The notes under the pieces are model-generated. The model searched no databases and was not told where the DNA came from. It saw nothing but the letters and a program-made list of their open reading frames with translations. From Marsupella aquatica (taxonomy: Eukaryota > Marchantiophyta), in the NCBI GenBank assembly GCA_973895155.1, contig OZ316896.1, positions 9,982,001 through 10,046,000 on the forward strand: a stretch of 64,000 bases of DNA, written 5' to 3'. Numbering within the stretch: the first letter of the stretch is position 1; each line of letters starts with the position of its first letter. The translations under genes were made by a program, and so were the position numbers. This document shows, piece by piece, positions 23,344 to 36,168 of this stretch.

Positions 23344-26300
23344 TCACAAGTAAGTCATGGTCACAGAACCCATTTGATACACATCTAAACTGTTCACCTT
23401 GATGGGGGTGGTTCCGTTGTTGAATAGGAATATTCTTGCTTTGGAGCCGATGGCCAATGTGGGATATATTCTGGCAGTGATAGTAAATCTTCCACCTTGC
23501 ACAAAAGTTTCCACAATCGAGTGATCCACCTACATTCATGCGGCGTTCACAAGTTTAGTGGTGATGTTAACAAGCTAATCACATACATCGGAAAGCAGAG
23601 CACTCCGATCCCAGACCCAGCGAATAACCTCAGCGGGACAAGATTATACATCTGGGAAGTATCTTGGAGGCAAGATAGTCGATGTACTATGCGGAGTAGA
23701 GTGCATTTTAAACAAAGTAAGAAACCAAATAGACCTAAGACATGCAGAATGAGGAAGCGAGACTCACAAGAACACGTAAAGTTAGTTCCTCGTCCGATTC
23801 CAGGACCTCGAGATAACTTCCATAAACAGTCCTCTCGAGATCACCTTCATCGTACATCGAGGAGCTGCATCACGAATCACGTCTGTCAGTTCCTTCATTT
23901 GAATCTGCTGATAACGTCGCTACCATTCTACTGTTCACTTCGCGTGCTAGAATAGAAATTCCATTGATCCAATTACAGCAAGGAGATGGGAGGTAAACTC
24001 AGTCTTCTCTCGAAGAAGCATGCTGTCAGAAGAAGCCTGACCTTCAAATACACTTGATGAATGAACAACGAACAAATGACAGATTCTTTAAAGTGGTTTG
24101 CAAATACCCGCTCTGGTCGCTGCACACCATTGTACCCCATCCTCCATGCGTCTTGCGAACAATGTAGAAGAATATGTCGGAATGCTCAATCCGATCAACA
24201 TCAGCGAGGACATTCAGCCCGAAGGGGCCAAACGTGCTCCTCTTATTAGCCATATTGCTGCAGTTAAAACCCTCCAGTGGAACGATCTCCTCGTCTCCAC
24301 TTATATCCGGCTTCTCAAATGCCAACAAAATATCCAACTGAACATTCGAAAACACAGATTGTAGAAAATAAACTCGTCAGCTGAATTGCGCGGAATGTAA
24401 ACTAATACATAGGAATCTGCCTTTCCACACCGTACTCATAACCGAAATACTAAGCGTTAGCAGGTAAAACTTCACCAACCAAGGAAAGGGAGTAATAATC
24501 CAAAAACTTCCACCAGAGGCACAATGAGCTACATCAGGAACGAAGTCCTTCGCTAGCCGAGGACAAGGTTGGCCTTCAGGTAGGCTCACAGACAGATTGC
24601 GTCCAATCTCAAGATGAAATACATCCTCTCAATATTAGACCATCCATACTACCTATGCGGGGACACATCAATAAAGCTAAAAGATGACATTGAAGTTCAG
24701 AAGCTTATGACAAGCTAAGGATATCCAAGTACCTGCTGCCCATCACCTCCATCCACTGGCATGACTTGCGTTGGCTGTAAATCGATGCCCTTGTAACTCG
24801 TGAGGGCTCCGCGCAGGGCCTCCACCTCCTCAATCGGCCATTGCAGAACATTCGATTCTGTTTTTGGATCCAACCATACTGTCCTGGGAATAGACTGCAC
24901 AGCCAAGGCACGCACAACCATTAATCTTAGACATCATGGAATGAAATTGCGTTGACACATACTTCTAGGCCATACAAACAACAATTTCACGTCAGAAAAA
25001 CAATTCAAGATGTTTCAAACTTCTTGCTTAGAGGAATCGACGTCTACGTCTATTTCCTAGAAAAGAAGAAAGGGTACATCATTGAGTTAGCACTTACTTG
25101 AAGGCAAGCCCATCCTTTCTTAATGTCATCAGCTTCGCTGTCAGCCTCATGGACGTAGCCCCACAAGACACGCCTATTTTTGCTGGTGTCATAGAAAGTC
25201 TTGGAGGCGTAGAATCTTCCGTAATCGTATCGGAGGCCAATGCCCACGTCGTTTGCAGGATCGTCAGGAGTCCACTGGTGAGTTTTCGTGGAATAGGTGC
25301 CTATGGCATAATAATCTTTCCTAGTTTCGTCCATTCCTGCCTTCAGCACATACTTCATGCCATCACGATAGATCTCCGGATTTCTGGGCTCCCCTTTACC
25401 GAGCTCACTTTCAGGAATCGTGGGAAACAAATCTAGACACTCCCAAGTTCCTGTTCCCTTCACCAAGTGCAGATTTGTCTCGTGTCGAGTCCAGTTATAG
25501 AAGTCTGGGCTGGTGTAGAAGAATCCAACCCCATCCCTGGTTCCGTCAGGATTGATTATCACCGATGGAATAGACAATTTCCATAACGGGTCACCCTCCT
25601 CCAGCCATGCGGTTGTAGGATCTCGGAAGGCCTGAGAGCTACCGCCCTGAGGTGGATAGATAAGTGGGTTGGCATCTACCTTCTCCCATTCGAGTAGATA
25701 AGGATCGGAGGGGTCGACCGGCCGGGCCATGCTGATAGATTGGTTAGCGTCACCCCCAAATAAACCTCGCCCACCAGTGTAGAGAATTACCGGAACATCG
25801 TCCACAATGCTCACGTAGCCAGACCAGGTACCTTGGATATCATACCACTGGTCGGGTTGCATGCTGATTGGGAGGTACTTCCAGTGAATCAAATCAGTGG
25901 ACACAGTATGCCCCCACGTAATGTTTCCCCATACTCTATCGTACGGATTCCACTGATACCATAGGTGGTAGTGTCCCTTGTAATACATCGGTGCTGCAAG
26001 TTTGTTTCACAGAGTAAACCAGATCAGCTGGACATACAGAATACTGAAGTAGTGTATTTTAATTTATCTCTCTAACGGAAAGACTATATTGTATGAATAC
26101 TGCAATCCCTTCATGTGATCGGAACAAATTGATTCCACTGCAAACATTGAGACTGGCACATTCAGACCAAACAGACCGAACCCAGTTGCCTGTCAATATA
26201 TTGACCTGACCTGACTAGACTACAATGGATGACCTCAGCCCAGATTGTGGCTATTCGCTGCAACGAATAGCCACAAAGGGTGCAAGGAACCCAAGATGAA

Positions 26301-29112
26301 CTCCAAGCGTGGCCTTGAAAGATAAAGACCGGACCAACACAAAATGATAAACACCAAGCCCTCACACATGGAGGGGAGCGCGCACTGCTACTGTCAGTTA
26401 CCAGCAGAGTGAAGGGAGTTCAAACAAAATGCTAGCCAGTCAAATGTGGGGACAGGCCCGACTTCACGTTACATGAACTTTGGGCACGATCGGAAAAACC
26501 ATTCCCGATCCTTGTAACCTGCTAATGGGTCCCCGTCTTAGCTGATGTGGCATGCCTTCGACCGTCTTTCTACTTAGGATCTTGCACTTATTTTCTCCAG
26601 ACCGGACACCCTTTCTTAAAACTTGAATGTGTGCAATGGACACCTCACGTTGGCAACGGCTGAAACAGAAATTCTTCGTGCCCCCGAGTTCTTGTAAAGG
26701 CCCTTAAATCAAATGAGGGCGCTGTTCAGCGCTATCAGGTTCTGTATAATGATGACGATGCTCGCCGTCAATAGTTTACGAATGCGTTATGGTGAAGACG
26801 GATTCGGGAAGGACTGCGACTGACTTGAAACCTAGTGGCATCGTCTCAACGCTTCAAAGTTCCGAATGATGGCTTTGGGCCATAACCAAATGGCCATAGC
26901 TTTCCCACAGGCTTTTGTAAAAGTTCTATTTTGTTTTTTTTGCACTACCTCCTACAGTAACTTACGGTCATAGCATATGACCAATCTTTATGGCAAAGAG
27001 TTACGGATCATGTATTCAACAGTCCATAACTTTTTCTATTTCTAACCTGAAGTACTCAAATACAGCCAATCAATTTTTGACGTTTGAGACCCCCTAATGT
27101 CTGGACAGGAACAAATCCAGGCCCTGGATAACAATCCCCAAATCACATGAAAACTCCAATGTCTGACAAAGAAAAACTCCAGAGCACTGTATTTTTTCAA
27201 TGTAGGAGAGTCGGAGGGGCAGAGACTGGGAGACACAGTAAACGACTCATCGAGTTCCCGCAAACCTTCCCAAGAGAGTGGGGACTGGGAATGATAGGGG
27301 CCAACTATGGGCTCCATACTATGCCGGTGATCCCTAACAGTTTTTGGAACTGGATATGATTCCCAATGATATGCAACCGTTGATCAAACGGAGCATTCCC
27401 CACCTTCCAGAAAGAGTCGGGATGATAGGAATCTTCTGTTAATACCCAAGAATGGGCCCTCCGACTTGTCTACATTCTGGCAGCCTCTAGTGAGGTCTCT
27501 CTTGCTTTATCAGGACCAGTGGGGTAGAAAAACAACACAGGAAGTCCAGACGCCCAAAGATTAGAGAAATGAAGGTGAAGACAACTAGAGTCAAATTGTC
27601 CATCATTACTTTAAAGTCATAATTGCAGAATTTCATGATTGCAGAGTTTCATGATTGCAGTGTTTCCGATAGGTAAATGGAATCAAGGAAAAAACTCTGT
27701 TCACTCAACCATTGGTGTAAAACGAATATTATGTCGGAAAGACTCGCTTAAAGTAAACCAATCAGATACTCATATCATAAGCCCCTTCCTTTGAGTTCAT
27801 TCAGGGCCAACCTGACAGAAGAGCAGGGGAAAAGTAACTGTTCAAAGTCACTTACGTGACGGCAGTCAACAACAGAAACACAGCTACGAAGCGAGAATCA
27901 AGGGACGACATTCGGCTACTGTTCCGGTCCCATGGACCGCGACCAGAACACCCGACACATCATTATTAAAGCCAAACGACCAAAAAGGTGCCGTTATGCC
28001 CTATATAGACCCTCTCCTTGTGAGCGCATTGCTGAGTGTACTATGAGTGCATTGTGTATGTGTGCGTTGAGTGCATGTATGTGATAGTTTGTCTAAACCA
28101 AAGAGGGGAGGAAGGAGAGCGGGTGCTTACCACAGGGATCTGCTCGAAGCATCGGCAAGCAAAGCCCATCAATCGACGTGAATCAGAGGACAGACAGTTC
28201 ACAAGAAAACTGGTCAGTAACCGTACGAGAGAGCAATTACCAATTGACAACAGCTTTTCCCAAGCCTAGCTCGTGACCTGTCCTCTACAAAGTGAGGAGA
28301 ACTTTAACGACAAACGCTACAAGTCATCCAAATGACTGGTTATCAGCTTCTCGCTGGCGAAAGACCCACCCAAAAGCTCAAAACTTAAAGTCAACCTCAA
28401 CAGCATGAAAACATTTAGTTAGATGCACCTCGATTGAGTAATATCCCAGGTAGTACGACCTCGAGTTACAAGACAATAAAACCTTACTTTCAAGAGCTCT
28501 TCAGCAGCTTCTACATTGTGTAGATTAGTAGATGCATCTTACTAGAGCAACCCCAATGAACCATTACTTTCATATCTCTGAGCAGCTTCAATCTCAAAGA
28601 TTGGGGAAGAAAACAACTTGAAAGGCTGAGTGGCACAAAATATCCAACTCTGTCCTGAGAGGCAAGTATTGGAAACTAAGCTCAATTTTGGGCACATAAC
28701 ATGGGAACATGGGGAGCGGATCATTCTCACCGCTCATAAAGTTGTTCGGAGGCTGGAAGTGAAAATGCGTGCGCTGAGCTGTGAAAAAGGTCAGCTTCTC
28801 GGCATCCTCCTCGCCCTCATTCACCGCCAGTTGTTGGCCGCCTCCTCCAACTCTGCTCTGCTGCAGACGAGTGTTTCTGAAGTCATGCGAGGAACTGAGG
28901 AACACGATTGCCCCAATGCAGCAGACCGCGACCACCAATGCTACGCTCATGCTCCTCCACTGATACAGGCACCCACGGCCCAAACTCTCACCAGCCTCTC
29001 CGTCTGCACCCGTCATGTCTCGAGCAATGCCCTCCTCATCCGCTCCTCCACCATTTTCTGGGTGGAGCAGCGGTGCTTCCATCTCGGACTTACCCATCGT
29101 TCTTCCACTCAC
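23344..29112 (-). CDS. Vacuolar-type acid invertase (GH32 beta-fructofuranosidase)
   Basis: Predicted to hydrolyse sucrose to glucose and fructose, probably in the vacuole. Seven exons, all in phase: 29112-28731, mini-exon 28139-28131, 25993-25098, 24894-24733, 24337-24108, 23864-23768, 23529-23344; 653 aa. The cytosolic N-terminus has an acidic dileucine-like signal (EMEAPLLHP), then a signal anchor (ALVVAVCCIGAIVFLSSS), as in vacuolar invertases. The catalytic propeller starts at HFHFQPPNNFMS; then come WGNITWGH, FRDP (transition-state stabiliser) and WECLD (acid/base Glu). The C-terminal beta-sandwich holds VDHSIVETFVQGG. Oddities: the mini-exon that normally encodes DPN reads DPC here, so the nucleophile motif is SDPCAP rather than NDPNG/A, and the WEC motif is followed by Leu rather than Val or Pro. 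It could instead be a fructan-active relative; the sequence cannot decide. Confidence 0.93.
25994..28130 (-). other. Large intron 2 of the invertase gene, carrying a repeat
   Basis: A 2.1-kb intron between the mini-exon and the main catalytic exon. About 26430-27120 belongs to a dispersed non-coding family also seen near 33.9-34.4, 38.4, 59.6 and 61.9 kb. A perfect hairpin lies at 26246-26275. No open frame here is recognisable. Confidence 0.65.
26246..26275. repeat. Perfect 12-bp inverted repeat
   Basis: 'tgtggctattcg', loop 'ctgcaa', then 'cgaatagccaca'. The arms pair without mismatch. It lies in intron 2 of the invertase gene. Confidence 0.85.
28131..28139 (-). other. 9-nt mini-exon of the invertase gene
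   Basis: On the minus strand the order is 'gcttcgagcag', exon 'atccctgtg', then 'gtaagcaccc', giving consensus splice sites on both sides. Joined to the neighbouring exons it encodes the Asp-Pro pair of the nucleophile motif and then Cys. I looked across the rest of the gap and found no alternative 9-nt exon with both splice signals that would give the usual Asn. Confidence 0.75.
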
Positions 29113-29690
29113 CCAAAAGCTCTAGCTGAAGCCTAGCAATCAGCATACATTGCTTTTCAGACTCTCAGAGATCGGGTTCACGAGTGAGAGATTGAGCACA
29201 GCAGAGACGAGGGTTTAGACTTTGAGAGATCGAGCACTACAGAGAGATGTGACTAGCGACCAACACACATTGCATTCAGCCTCGCAGAAATCGGAGCACT
29301 CCTCTCAGAGATCGAGAGAAGCAGAGAGGAGTATCAGCAATCGAGGAAATTCCTCTTGGAGATGGAGCACGGCAGGAGAGGAGAGTACTTCGAGATCACT
29401 GCACCAACTTCTGTCGCACTCATCGCTCGGCCGATCTCTCCCGAGAGAGCGCACTCGCGAGGTCGAATTGATGCTGCCCTTTATAGGAATGGGAGCATCT
29501 GAACGTGAGGCCCGCAGATATTTCCGCGAGCACAGTAGACAGCGTTTTTGTACGTAGGCAGGAAGAGCGGTGGAGAGGGGTTCGAGTGATGGGTCTATTG
29601 ATTCGGAGGCTGACTCATGTCCTCACGGCGACTCCAGCGCAGACACGTAAGGGCTTCCGTCGTTACGTTCGGTCCCTTCGTTCATGCGTA
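29113..29690 (-). promoter_or_regulatory. Upstream region of the invertase gene
   Basis: The stretch immediately upstream (on the minus strand) of the invertase start. It is rich in 'gagagatcgag' words between 29160 and 29450 and has no recognisable gene; the plus-strand frames here run antisense to or beyond exon 1. It presumably holds the 5' UTR and core promoter. Confidence 0.4.
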
Positions 29691-29711
29691 CGACGTCAGG
29701 CACGAGAAGAA

Positions 29712-30441
29712 AAATTCCAGCAATTTAACTACACTTGTAACCAGGCCCCTAACCAAAGAGATTTTGTCACAAGAGTTGAACTATTGCGAATGCCAACTTC
29801 CAGCAATTTACCTACTACACTTGTAACCAGGCCAACTTCCAGAAATTTACCTACACTTCTAACCAGGCCCGTGATCAAAGAGATTCCGTCACAAGAGTTG
29901 AACTATTGCAAATGCTAACTTTCAGCAATTTAACTACACTTGTAACCAGGCCCGTGACCAAAGAGGTTTCATCACAAAAGCTGAACCTCTGCAAATGCTA
30001 AATTCCAGCAATTTAAGTACACTTGTAACTAGGCTCGTCACCAAAGAGGTTTCCCTCACAAAAGTTAAACTGCTGCAAATGCTAAATTCCAGCAATTTAA
30101 CTACACTCGTAACCAGGCCCGTGACCAAAGAGGTTTCCTCACAAAAGTTGAGCTGCTGCAAATGCTAAATTCCAGCAATTTAACTATACTTGTAACCAGG
30201 CCCGTGACCAAAGAGGTTTCCTCGCAAAAGTTGAGCTGCTGCAAATGCTAAATTCTAGCAATTTAACTACACTTGTAACCAGGCCCGTGACCAAAGAGGA
30301 TTTGTCACAAAAGCTGAACCTCTGCAAATGCTAAATTCCAGCAATTTAACTACACTTGTAACCAGGCCTGTGACCAAAAAGGTTTTGTCACAAAACCTGA
30401 AGTGCTGCAAATGCTAAATTCTTAGCAATTTAACTACACTT
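29712..30441. repeat. 83-bp satellite-like tandem array, about 8.5 copies
   Basis: The word 'aatttaa' (or aattta) recurs at 29722, 29805, 29928, 30010, 30094, 30177, 30260, 30343 and 30427. The unit is 83 bp with 1-bp slips, plus a partial unit of about 40 bp near 29845. A unit reads 'caatttaactacacttgtaa', 'ccaggcccgtgaccaaagag', 'gtttcctcacaaaagttgag' and 'ctgctgcaaatgctaaattc'. The first copies are the most diverged. The array is cut at its right end by a LINE. Confidence 0.95.
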
Positions 30442-33140
30442 CTTCTCCTTCTTCTTCTTCTTTTTTTAAATTTAAAGGGCAGCAGTGCGCCCGTTTATTC
30501 CAGAGGCCACAGCGGTGAAGACCAGTAGGGCACCAAAAAATAACAAACCCAGAGGACCAATGTACACAAGTACCACACTTAAATGGGAAAATCCACCCAA
30601 AGAAAACCACTAACACCCCACACAAAGGATGACATGCAAGAACAAGGGCCGACCACCCAACAAAAGGCAAGAGCCCTGAAACAAAGCACCTCCCAAAAGA
30701 GAAGTTGGCTGTCCCCCAGGCAACAGCAAGTCAGACTCCCCAAAAAAAGGGACCAAAGGGGGAGCATGGTCATTGCATCTAATCGAGCAGAGTTAGCTCA
30801 AAAAGTGTGTTGGCAACGCTCCAACCAGATGCTATGAATCATCGTGTGAATAAGAAGAAGGAAACCAGGGTTGTATTTTGGGGACCTAGTCGCAGTATCA
30901 AGCTTGCCAAAGAAAGAGCAGCCTGCAGCCTTGCCCAGACTAGTGCCCACGGTTGTGTGTTCAAGTTGCATCCATCGTGGGCAAAGCTGACAGCAATCAT
31001 AGAACAAATGTTCAACCGTTTCACTGGCCGCTTTACACGCGGTGCGCAGTCCATCACTCACATCCCGTTTAAGAGCACAAGAGTTGGAGAAAAACCCAAC
31101 GTGAAGCACCTTCCAAAAATCTAGCTTAACACTAGGAGAGGATAAACTTGTCCACAGATGGATCCACCTACTCCTCCATGTCACATGAGAATCAAGAGAG
31201 ACTCGACGGCAATTGAGTTGTGTTCAATGGGAGGCATAGGTTGTTGCAAGATGGTGGCCTAGGTTTTAGTGGGAGATTCCACCCTTTCTTAACTCCCATC
31301 TGCCATGTCCACGTCCACCCATCAGAGGTACGTACGCAAAAGCCCTTCTGTGAACCCTAAAACCCTAAACCCCTTGGAGCTGTTCAATAAAGCAAGGAGA
31401 TGTGGGAGTAGTCGCAAGGTCAGGGCCCTGGTGAAACGATGAAGCCCAACCTGAATCTGGTTAACAGTTTTCCAGCCCTGGCCATGGGTGACAAGATCTG
31501 CCACTGTGTGGATTTTCCGAGTAGCTAGTCAAGAAACTTTTACAACCCCGCAGCTCCCACTCTGTGCCATTCAGGTGACTCTCCAATAGAAGAAAAAGTT
31601 GGTCAATTGAGAGATAAGTGGGGATTTTCCCATCACTAGGATGAAAGTCAAGCTTGCAATGAGCAGACTCCCAACCCCTAAGCATGGAGTTAACAGTAGA
31701 AGCAGAAGAAATTTTCAGACAAGGAGAGAGGAGGAGGAGATCACTAGGGTCCCAAAATTTCTGCTCCTTTTTAAATGGGCCCTTCCTAGCAATGAAATTG
31801 AACAAGGACTGGCTGCACCATGTCCACCCATGCGGTATCAAACCTAGTGAGAAGCTTGGTGAGGCTCCTCATCTTACACACTTGAGATTGCAGCTCAAAC
31901 GGTCAAAGAGCTAGCCCCCCTTCATTATAAGGGCAGGAAGATAGTGTCCCAAGCAACAAGAGCTTTTTTGTTGGTACCGTTGAGAGTCTGGCCCCACAAG
32001 AATGTACAACATATCTTTTCAAGTTGCTTATACCCAGTCTTTTAAGTATTAGGCAACCTGAGATGATACCCAGGAATAGCACGGAGGACATGCTTCAACA
32101 GGACCAGATGGCCAGCCTGTCAGAGTGTCCGGTTGGTCCAATGTCGTAGATGTTTTCTGACCTTGTCCATGAGAAACTCAGTCTCTTGTGCGGGTCAAAG
32201 GCCAGTTCCAATGGGACAGCCCAGGTAGGTAATAACCTCCCCCTTCCTAGCAATGCGACAACCAGAGCTTTCAATCCATTCAGGACTCTTAGAAGTATCA
32301 AGCTAGATGATAACAGATTTGACAATGTTCAATAGAGCACCCGAGACACGCTCGTACTTGTGCACCACACTCCAAGCTGCCTGAAATTCCGCTTTAGTTG
32401 CTTTGAGGAACAAACCAGTGCGAAAACCAGTGTCATCAGCAAAAAGTTGATGAAGAAGCTTATGTCGATTGTCAGTGGGTACGTACCATCCTCAAGTTTA
32501 GCTTCAAGCATACTCATCAGCGGTTGTGTAGCTAGTGCAAACAATAGAGGTGCAATCGGGCACCCTTGTCTTACCCCACGCTCCAAAGGGATCTCCCTGG
32601 TAAAGCCCCCGTTGACATGAACCTTTGAAGGAGCATTGAGAACAAGACCTTGAATGAGAGAAATAAATTCCTGATCAAAATTCATGTGTCTCATTGTGTC
32701 CCAAAGGAAATTATGATCCACATATCATATGCTTTGGCAAAATCCAGTTTTAGAAAAATAGTAGGTTGGTGAGTGATGCTTGCAAACTCTTGGCCCACCT
32801 TGAAATCCAAGACATGATCCATGATGTTGCATGCGACCAGCAATAAACCCAGTCTGTTGTGGTGCAACCAATTGTGGGATCACCTTTTTCAACCTGTTGG
32901 CAAGGAGCTTGGCAACAATCTTGTGTGTAATAGTGAGCATGGTAAGAGGTCTCCAATTGGTCAAGAGTTGAATGTCACCACTCTTTGCGATAAGCTTAAT
33001 GACACCTGTGGAGGCTTATGAGGTGAGTAACCCGTCTCTCCAAAAGGCTTGTATCATGGCGCAACTGTCAGTGCACATCCAATCCCAAAAATCTTGGAGA
33101 ATTTCAGTTCTGACTCCATCCAAACCTGGTCATCTCAAAG
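30442..33140 (-). mobile_element. 5'-truncated, decayed L1-like LINE
   Basis: Read on the minus strand, the element starts inside the reverse-transcriptase region with PGLDGVRTEI (about 33130). It continues through TNWRPLTMLTITHKIVAK (about 32960-32910), GVRQGCPIAPLLFA (about 32590-32550) and the catalytic FADD (about 32445). Near 31150-30930 it reaches a zf-RVT-like Cys/His region (TVEHLFYDC), and it ends in an A-rich GAA-repeat tail next to 30442. Frameshifts and stops break it into many frames, so it cannot be active. ORF1, the endonuclease and the RT N-terminus are absent. There is no clear target-site duplication. Confidence 0.9.
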
Positions 33141-33200
33141 CTAATCAGGCCGAATTGGTCACAAAAACTGAACTGTTGCAAATGTCCTCTCTTTAGTAGA
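33141..33200. repeat. Orphan fragment of the 83-bp array beyond the LINE
   Basis: 'ggccgaattggtcacaaaaa' plus 'ctgaactgttgcaaatg' matches the second half of the 83-bp unit ('gtcacaaaagctgaacctct' then 'gcaaatg'). It resumes almost where the left flank stops, which indicates that the LINE inserted into the array. Confidence 0.75.
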
Positions 33201-34396
33201 GTACACTGTATTTTTTAGAATCATAGAATCATATGCATAGAAGGTATGGGCAGAATCATGTGCATAAACAAAAGATTTGGAGGCATTTTCAGGCCCCCAC
33301 CACAAAACTGAACTGAAAGTTCAGCCAATAATTAATAAAGCTAATAATAGGGTGTTGGGTAAAGTTGGGTCATTACTTAAGGGCCGTCTTGCATGTGCAA
33401 GGTCCTTTGCTTTCCGACCCTGAAATGAACCTGTGGCATGAGTTCATGAAGCAAGAGTTTGGCAGTCCTTATGGCGTCTTTGGATGAGATGCAAGGGCAA
33501 GGGCCTTGAGGTCCCAATTCAAACTTTCAAATCTCAATAAAATAAAATAGCATTGATCATTATAAGACAAAGGAGTAGACGCAACCCCGGACGCAACTGA
33601 GTGGGTGCATCACACGTTACTTTAGATTCTTTGCTTGAGTTTAGATTCAGCTTTACACTTTTTCCCAACATTTGTGGGCTGGTAAGGGCCGCTTTTTTTA
33701 GGACTCTTGCACATGCAAGATAGCTTTAAAGCTTAGTATGAATTTGAATTTGTGGTCCATCCTGCAACTCGGGTTATGAGAAGAGTTATGGCCTCACTTG
33801 TGTTCACAACATGTATCATTTTTCTTTCATTCTCGTTCAGCTGCCACGTACCTCAAATGCAACAACCAACATCACGATAGGCACACAGCCCATAGTTGCA
33901 GCTTTCTGGAATTCTGGAGTCTTGGGATTTTGGATTTTCACCTAAAGTTGTGGAAAAATTATGGGTCAAACGTTGAGTCTACAGGCTTTCCTTATGGTAA
34001 CCAAAGATTGACCCTGATAGCTTTTACGGGAGTGCCTATGATAGTTGAGTTACAGGGGTTATCAACGTCAACATTGGGGTTTGAGACGCCCTAGCATACA
34101 ATGTCTAATGGACCGCCGTGGTTTACAATATCTTGGGCTGGGGCCGCCTAGCCAATCAAATGTGGCAAGGGTCTAGACTTTGCTTTGCATGAACTTAGGG
34201 AAATAATTGGGCAAATCCATTACCTAACCTAGTCATATGTTAGTGGGCCCTGTTCTTTTGCTGATGTGTACATGTTTTTTTTTCAAAAACTTAGACCTTC
34301 TCTTGAGGTGGTCCAAAAGAATGAAGCAAGTGTAGGCTTCAATCTATTCAAAGTTGCATTTTATTATCTCCAAACATGATTCACGTTGGCTTAGGA

Positions 34397-34431
34397 AGTT
34401 TGACTTTAGTATATGGAACTAAAGTCAAACT
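34397..34431. repeat. Perfect 14-bp inverted repeat
   Basis: 'agtttgactttagt', loop 'atatgga', then 'actaaagtcaaact', immediately followed by a long poly-T tract. The arms are perfectly complementary. Confidence 0.9.
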
Positions 34432-35631
34432 TTTTTTTTTGTTTTTTTGTTTTTTTATATGGAACTGGCCATCAACTTTGCTTTGGATGGGGAGACACCA
34501 AACAGCCCCTACCGTCTTGTAAAGCACCCTTAAGAGCTATGTTCCATCAACCTTGAAATTGTGAGGGCTTCCCTTTGATCTCCAAAAAGTGTGGACAAAA
34601 TCTTAGCGGCTCTTTGCTTCAGGGTAACCCTCAAGTTCAAAATCAGAGTGGAAGGGCTGCGGGCCTTCCACCCTCCTTTGACAGCCCTCAAGCTTACTGG
34701 CACCTTCAGAAGATAATATTTTCCCCTCTCAATAGCCCATGTTTGCTGACGGTCACTGTTCAAAGAACACTTAAGAAATTTACAACACTCTAACCATTGT
34801 AATCAACTGATTGAGAAATTTCCAAGTGAGGAATTTAATTCATTTGGATTTGAGCTTCAATCTTCACGTCTATAAAGAGAGGGTTACCCTGAAGCGACCA
34901 GTGTGTGCCAGAGAGAAGTTGCTGCTATTTTCTTGCTTCTCCTTTTTTTTCAAGCCTGGTCTAGAGAGCCTGAGATCAATGCGGCTGCTGCTTCAGGAGT
35001 GGAGGGTGAATTGGTGGGCTTAGAGAAGGCTTTTTGGGATGGCGGATAGGAGAGCTTTTGCTTAGTAACGTCAAAGCAATGACACATCAACTTTTTCTCA
35101 ACAACAATACTAAAAACAATGACAACCTTGTCCCAAATTTTCAGAGATTGATGAGATTGTCATACTTCTGTTTGATCTAAGACAGAATTGTTGGACGTTC
35201 CGTTGCCAAAAATGTGCATCAACATAATTGTCGGTCCTTAGTTTGCCAAAGTGTGTGCTCAGGCTGCTCGTTACGGTTGTGGGGCAATTGATTGTATGAC
35301 ACATTGATGTCAGAGAAAATCTTCGACACTTTTGAAGAATTAGGTGTTGATTCCCTAGCATGATTGTACATTAATACTCCTGTTGTGTATACAAAAGGGT
35401 CGTTGCTCCTATTCTTCTTGCTCGGGTTCTTGCTCTTCTCCTTATGTTTCTGAAGCCTCTGCCTTTGCAACATTGTAGTCTTTGGTTGCTGTTGTGCACT
35501 GCTGCTTCTGGAGCTATATGCTACAACTTGCAGCCAGTTTGAAGGAGAAAGGTCAATGAGTTTGAGCTTTGTTGTAAAGATAGATAGATAGGAGGTCAAG
35601 AGAATGTACAGCGTTCCACTGTCACAAGTGT

Positions 35632-35844
35632 TTGACTCACCCACCAAAAGTGCCTGTGGTGGAGCCGGTGAACGGTAGGTGCTTCTGCTCGGGAAAGGTT
35701 CTCAAGGGGGCCCATAGAAAGGGATGTGGTCGAGCCCTCAAATGCCGTTTCACGGCACGACCAGACCAGGTTAGGGCCCACTTGAGGCTGATGGAACGGT
35801 GCTCTAAGGGTATCTCAAAGAGTGTAGGGTCAAATCTACAGTAG
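35632..35844 (+). other. Possible BED-type zinc-finger relic
   Basis: A 70-codon frame contains RCFCSGKVLKGAH and then RPDQVRAHLRLMERC, which faintly recalls the Cys/His pattern of hAT-transposase BED fingers. No transposase core follows. The opposite strand is also open (35637-35885), so coding status is doubtful. Confidence 0.15.
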
Positions 35845-36094
35845 TAGTATGCTGAAATAAGAGTGTCTCTAAGAGGCAGGTCCAAAATGGACCCTTAACC
35901 CCAACTTTAAAAAATCATTTAGGGGCTGATTTAAAGGGGGTTTGGCTTTCCAACGGTGGCCCCTATTACTGAATAAATAATACATGTTTAGGGTAGGATA
36001 GCTTCAGAATGGTGGCTCTTATCCCCAGGCAAAAAAATAAAACCATTTAGGGCTGATTTTGGAGAGATGGTTTCTTGGGGGGGATCATTATATG

Positions 36095-36168
36095 AGTGTC
36101 ATTTATCACGTGCCACGGTTCGGATCATATGGAGTGCCATATATCACGTGCAAAGGTTCGGATCATTT
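36095..36168. repeat. Direct duplication, 37 bp x2
   Basis: 'gagtgtcatttatcacgtgc' then 'cacggttcggatcat' is followed 37 bp later by 'gagtgccatatatcacgtgc' then 'aaaggttcggatcat'. Each copy carries a CACGTG palindrome. Confidence 0.8.

Noticed and set aside
28630-29136. 168-codon plus-strand frame
   Set aside because: Antisense to invertase exon 1, whose minus-strand reading has the anchor helix and the GH32 start.
29505-29918. 137-codon plus-strand frame
   Set aside because: Its second half runs through the 83-bp tandem array; 83 is not a multiple of three, so the frame is accidental.
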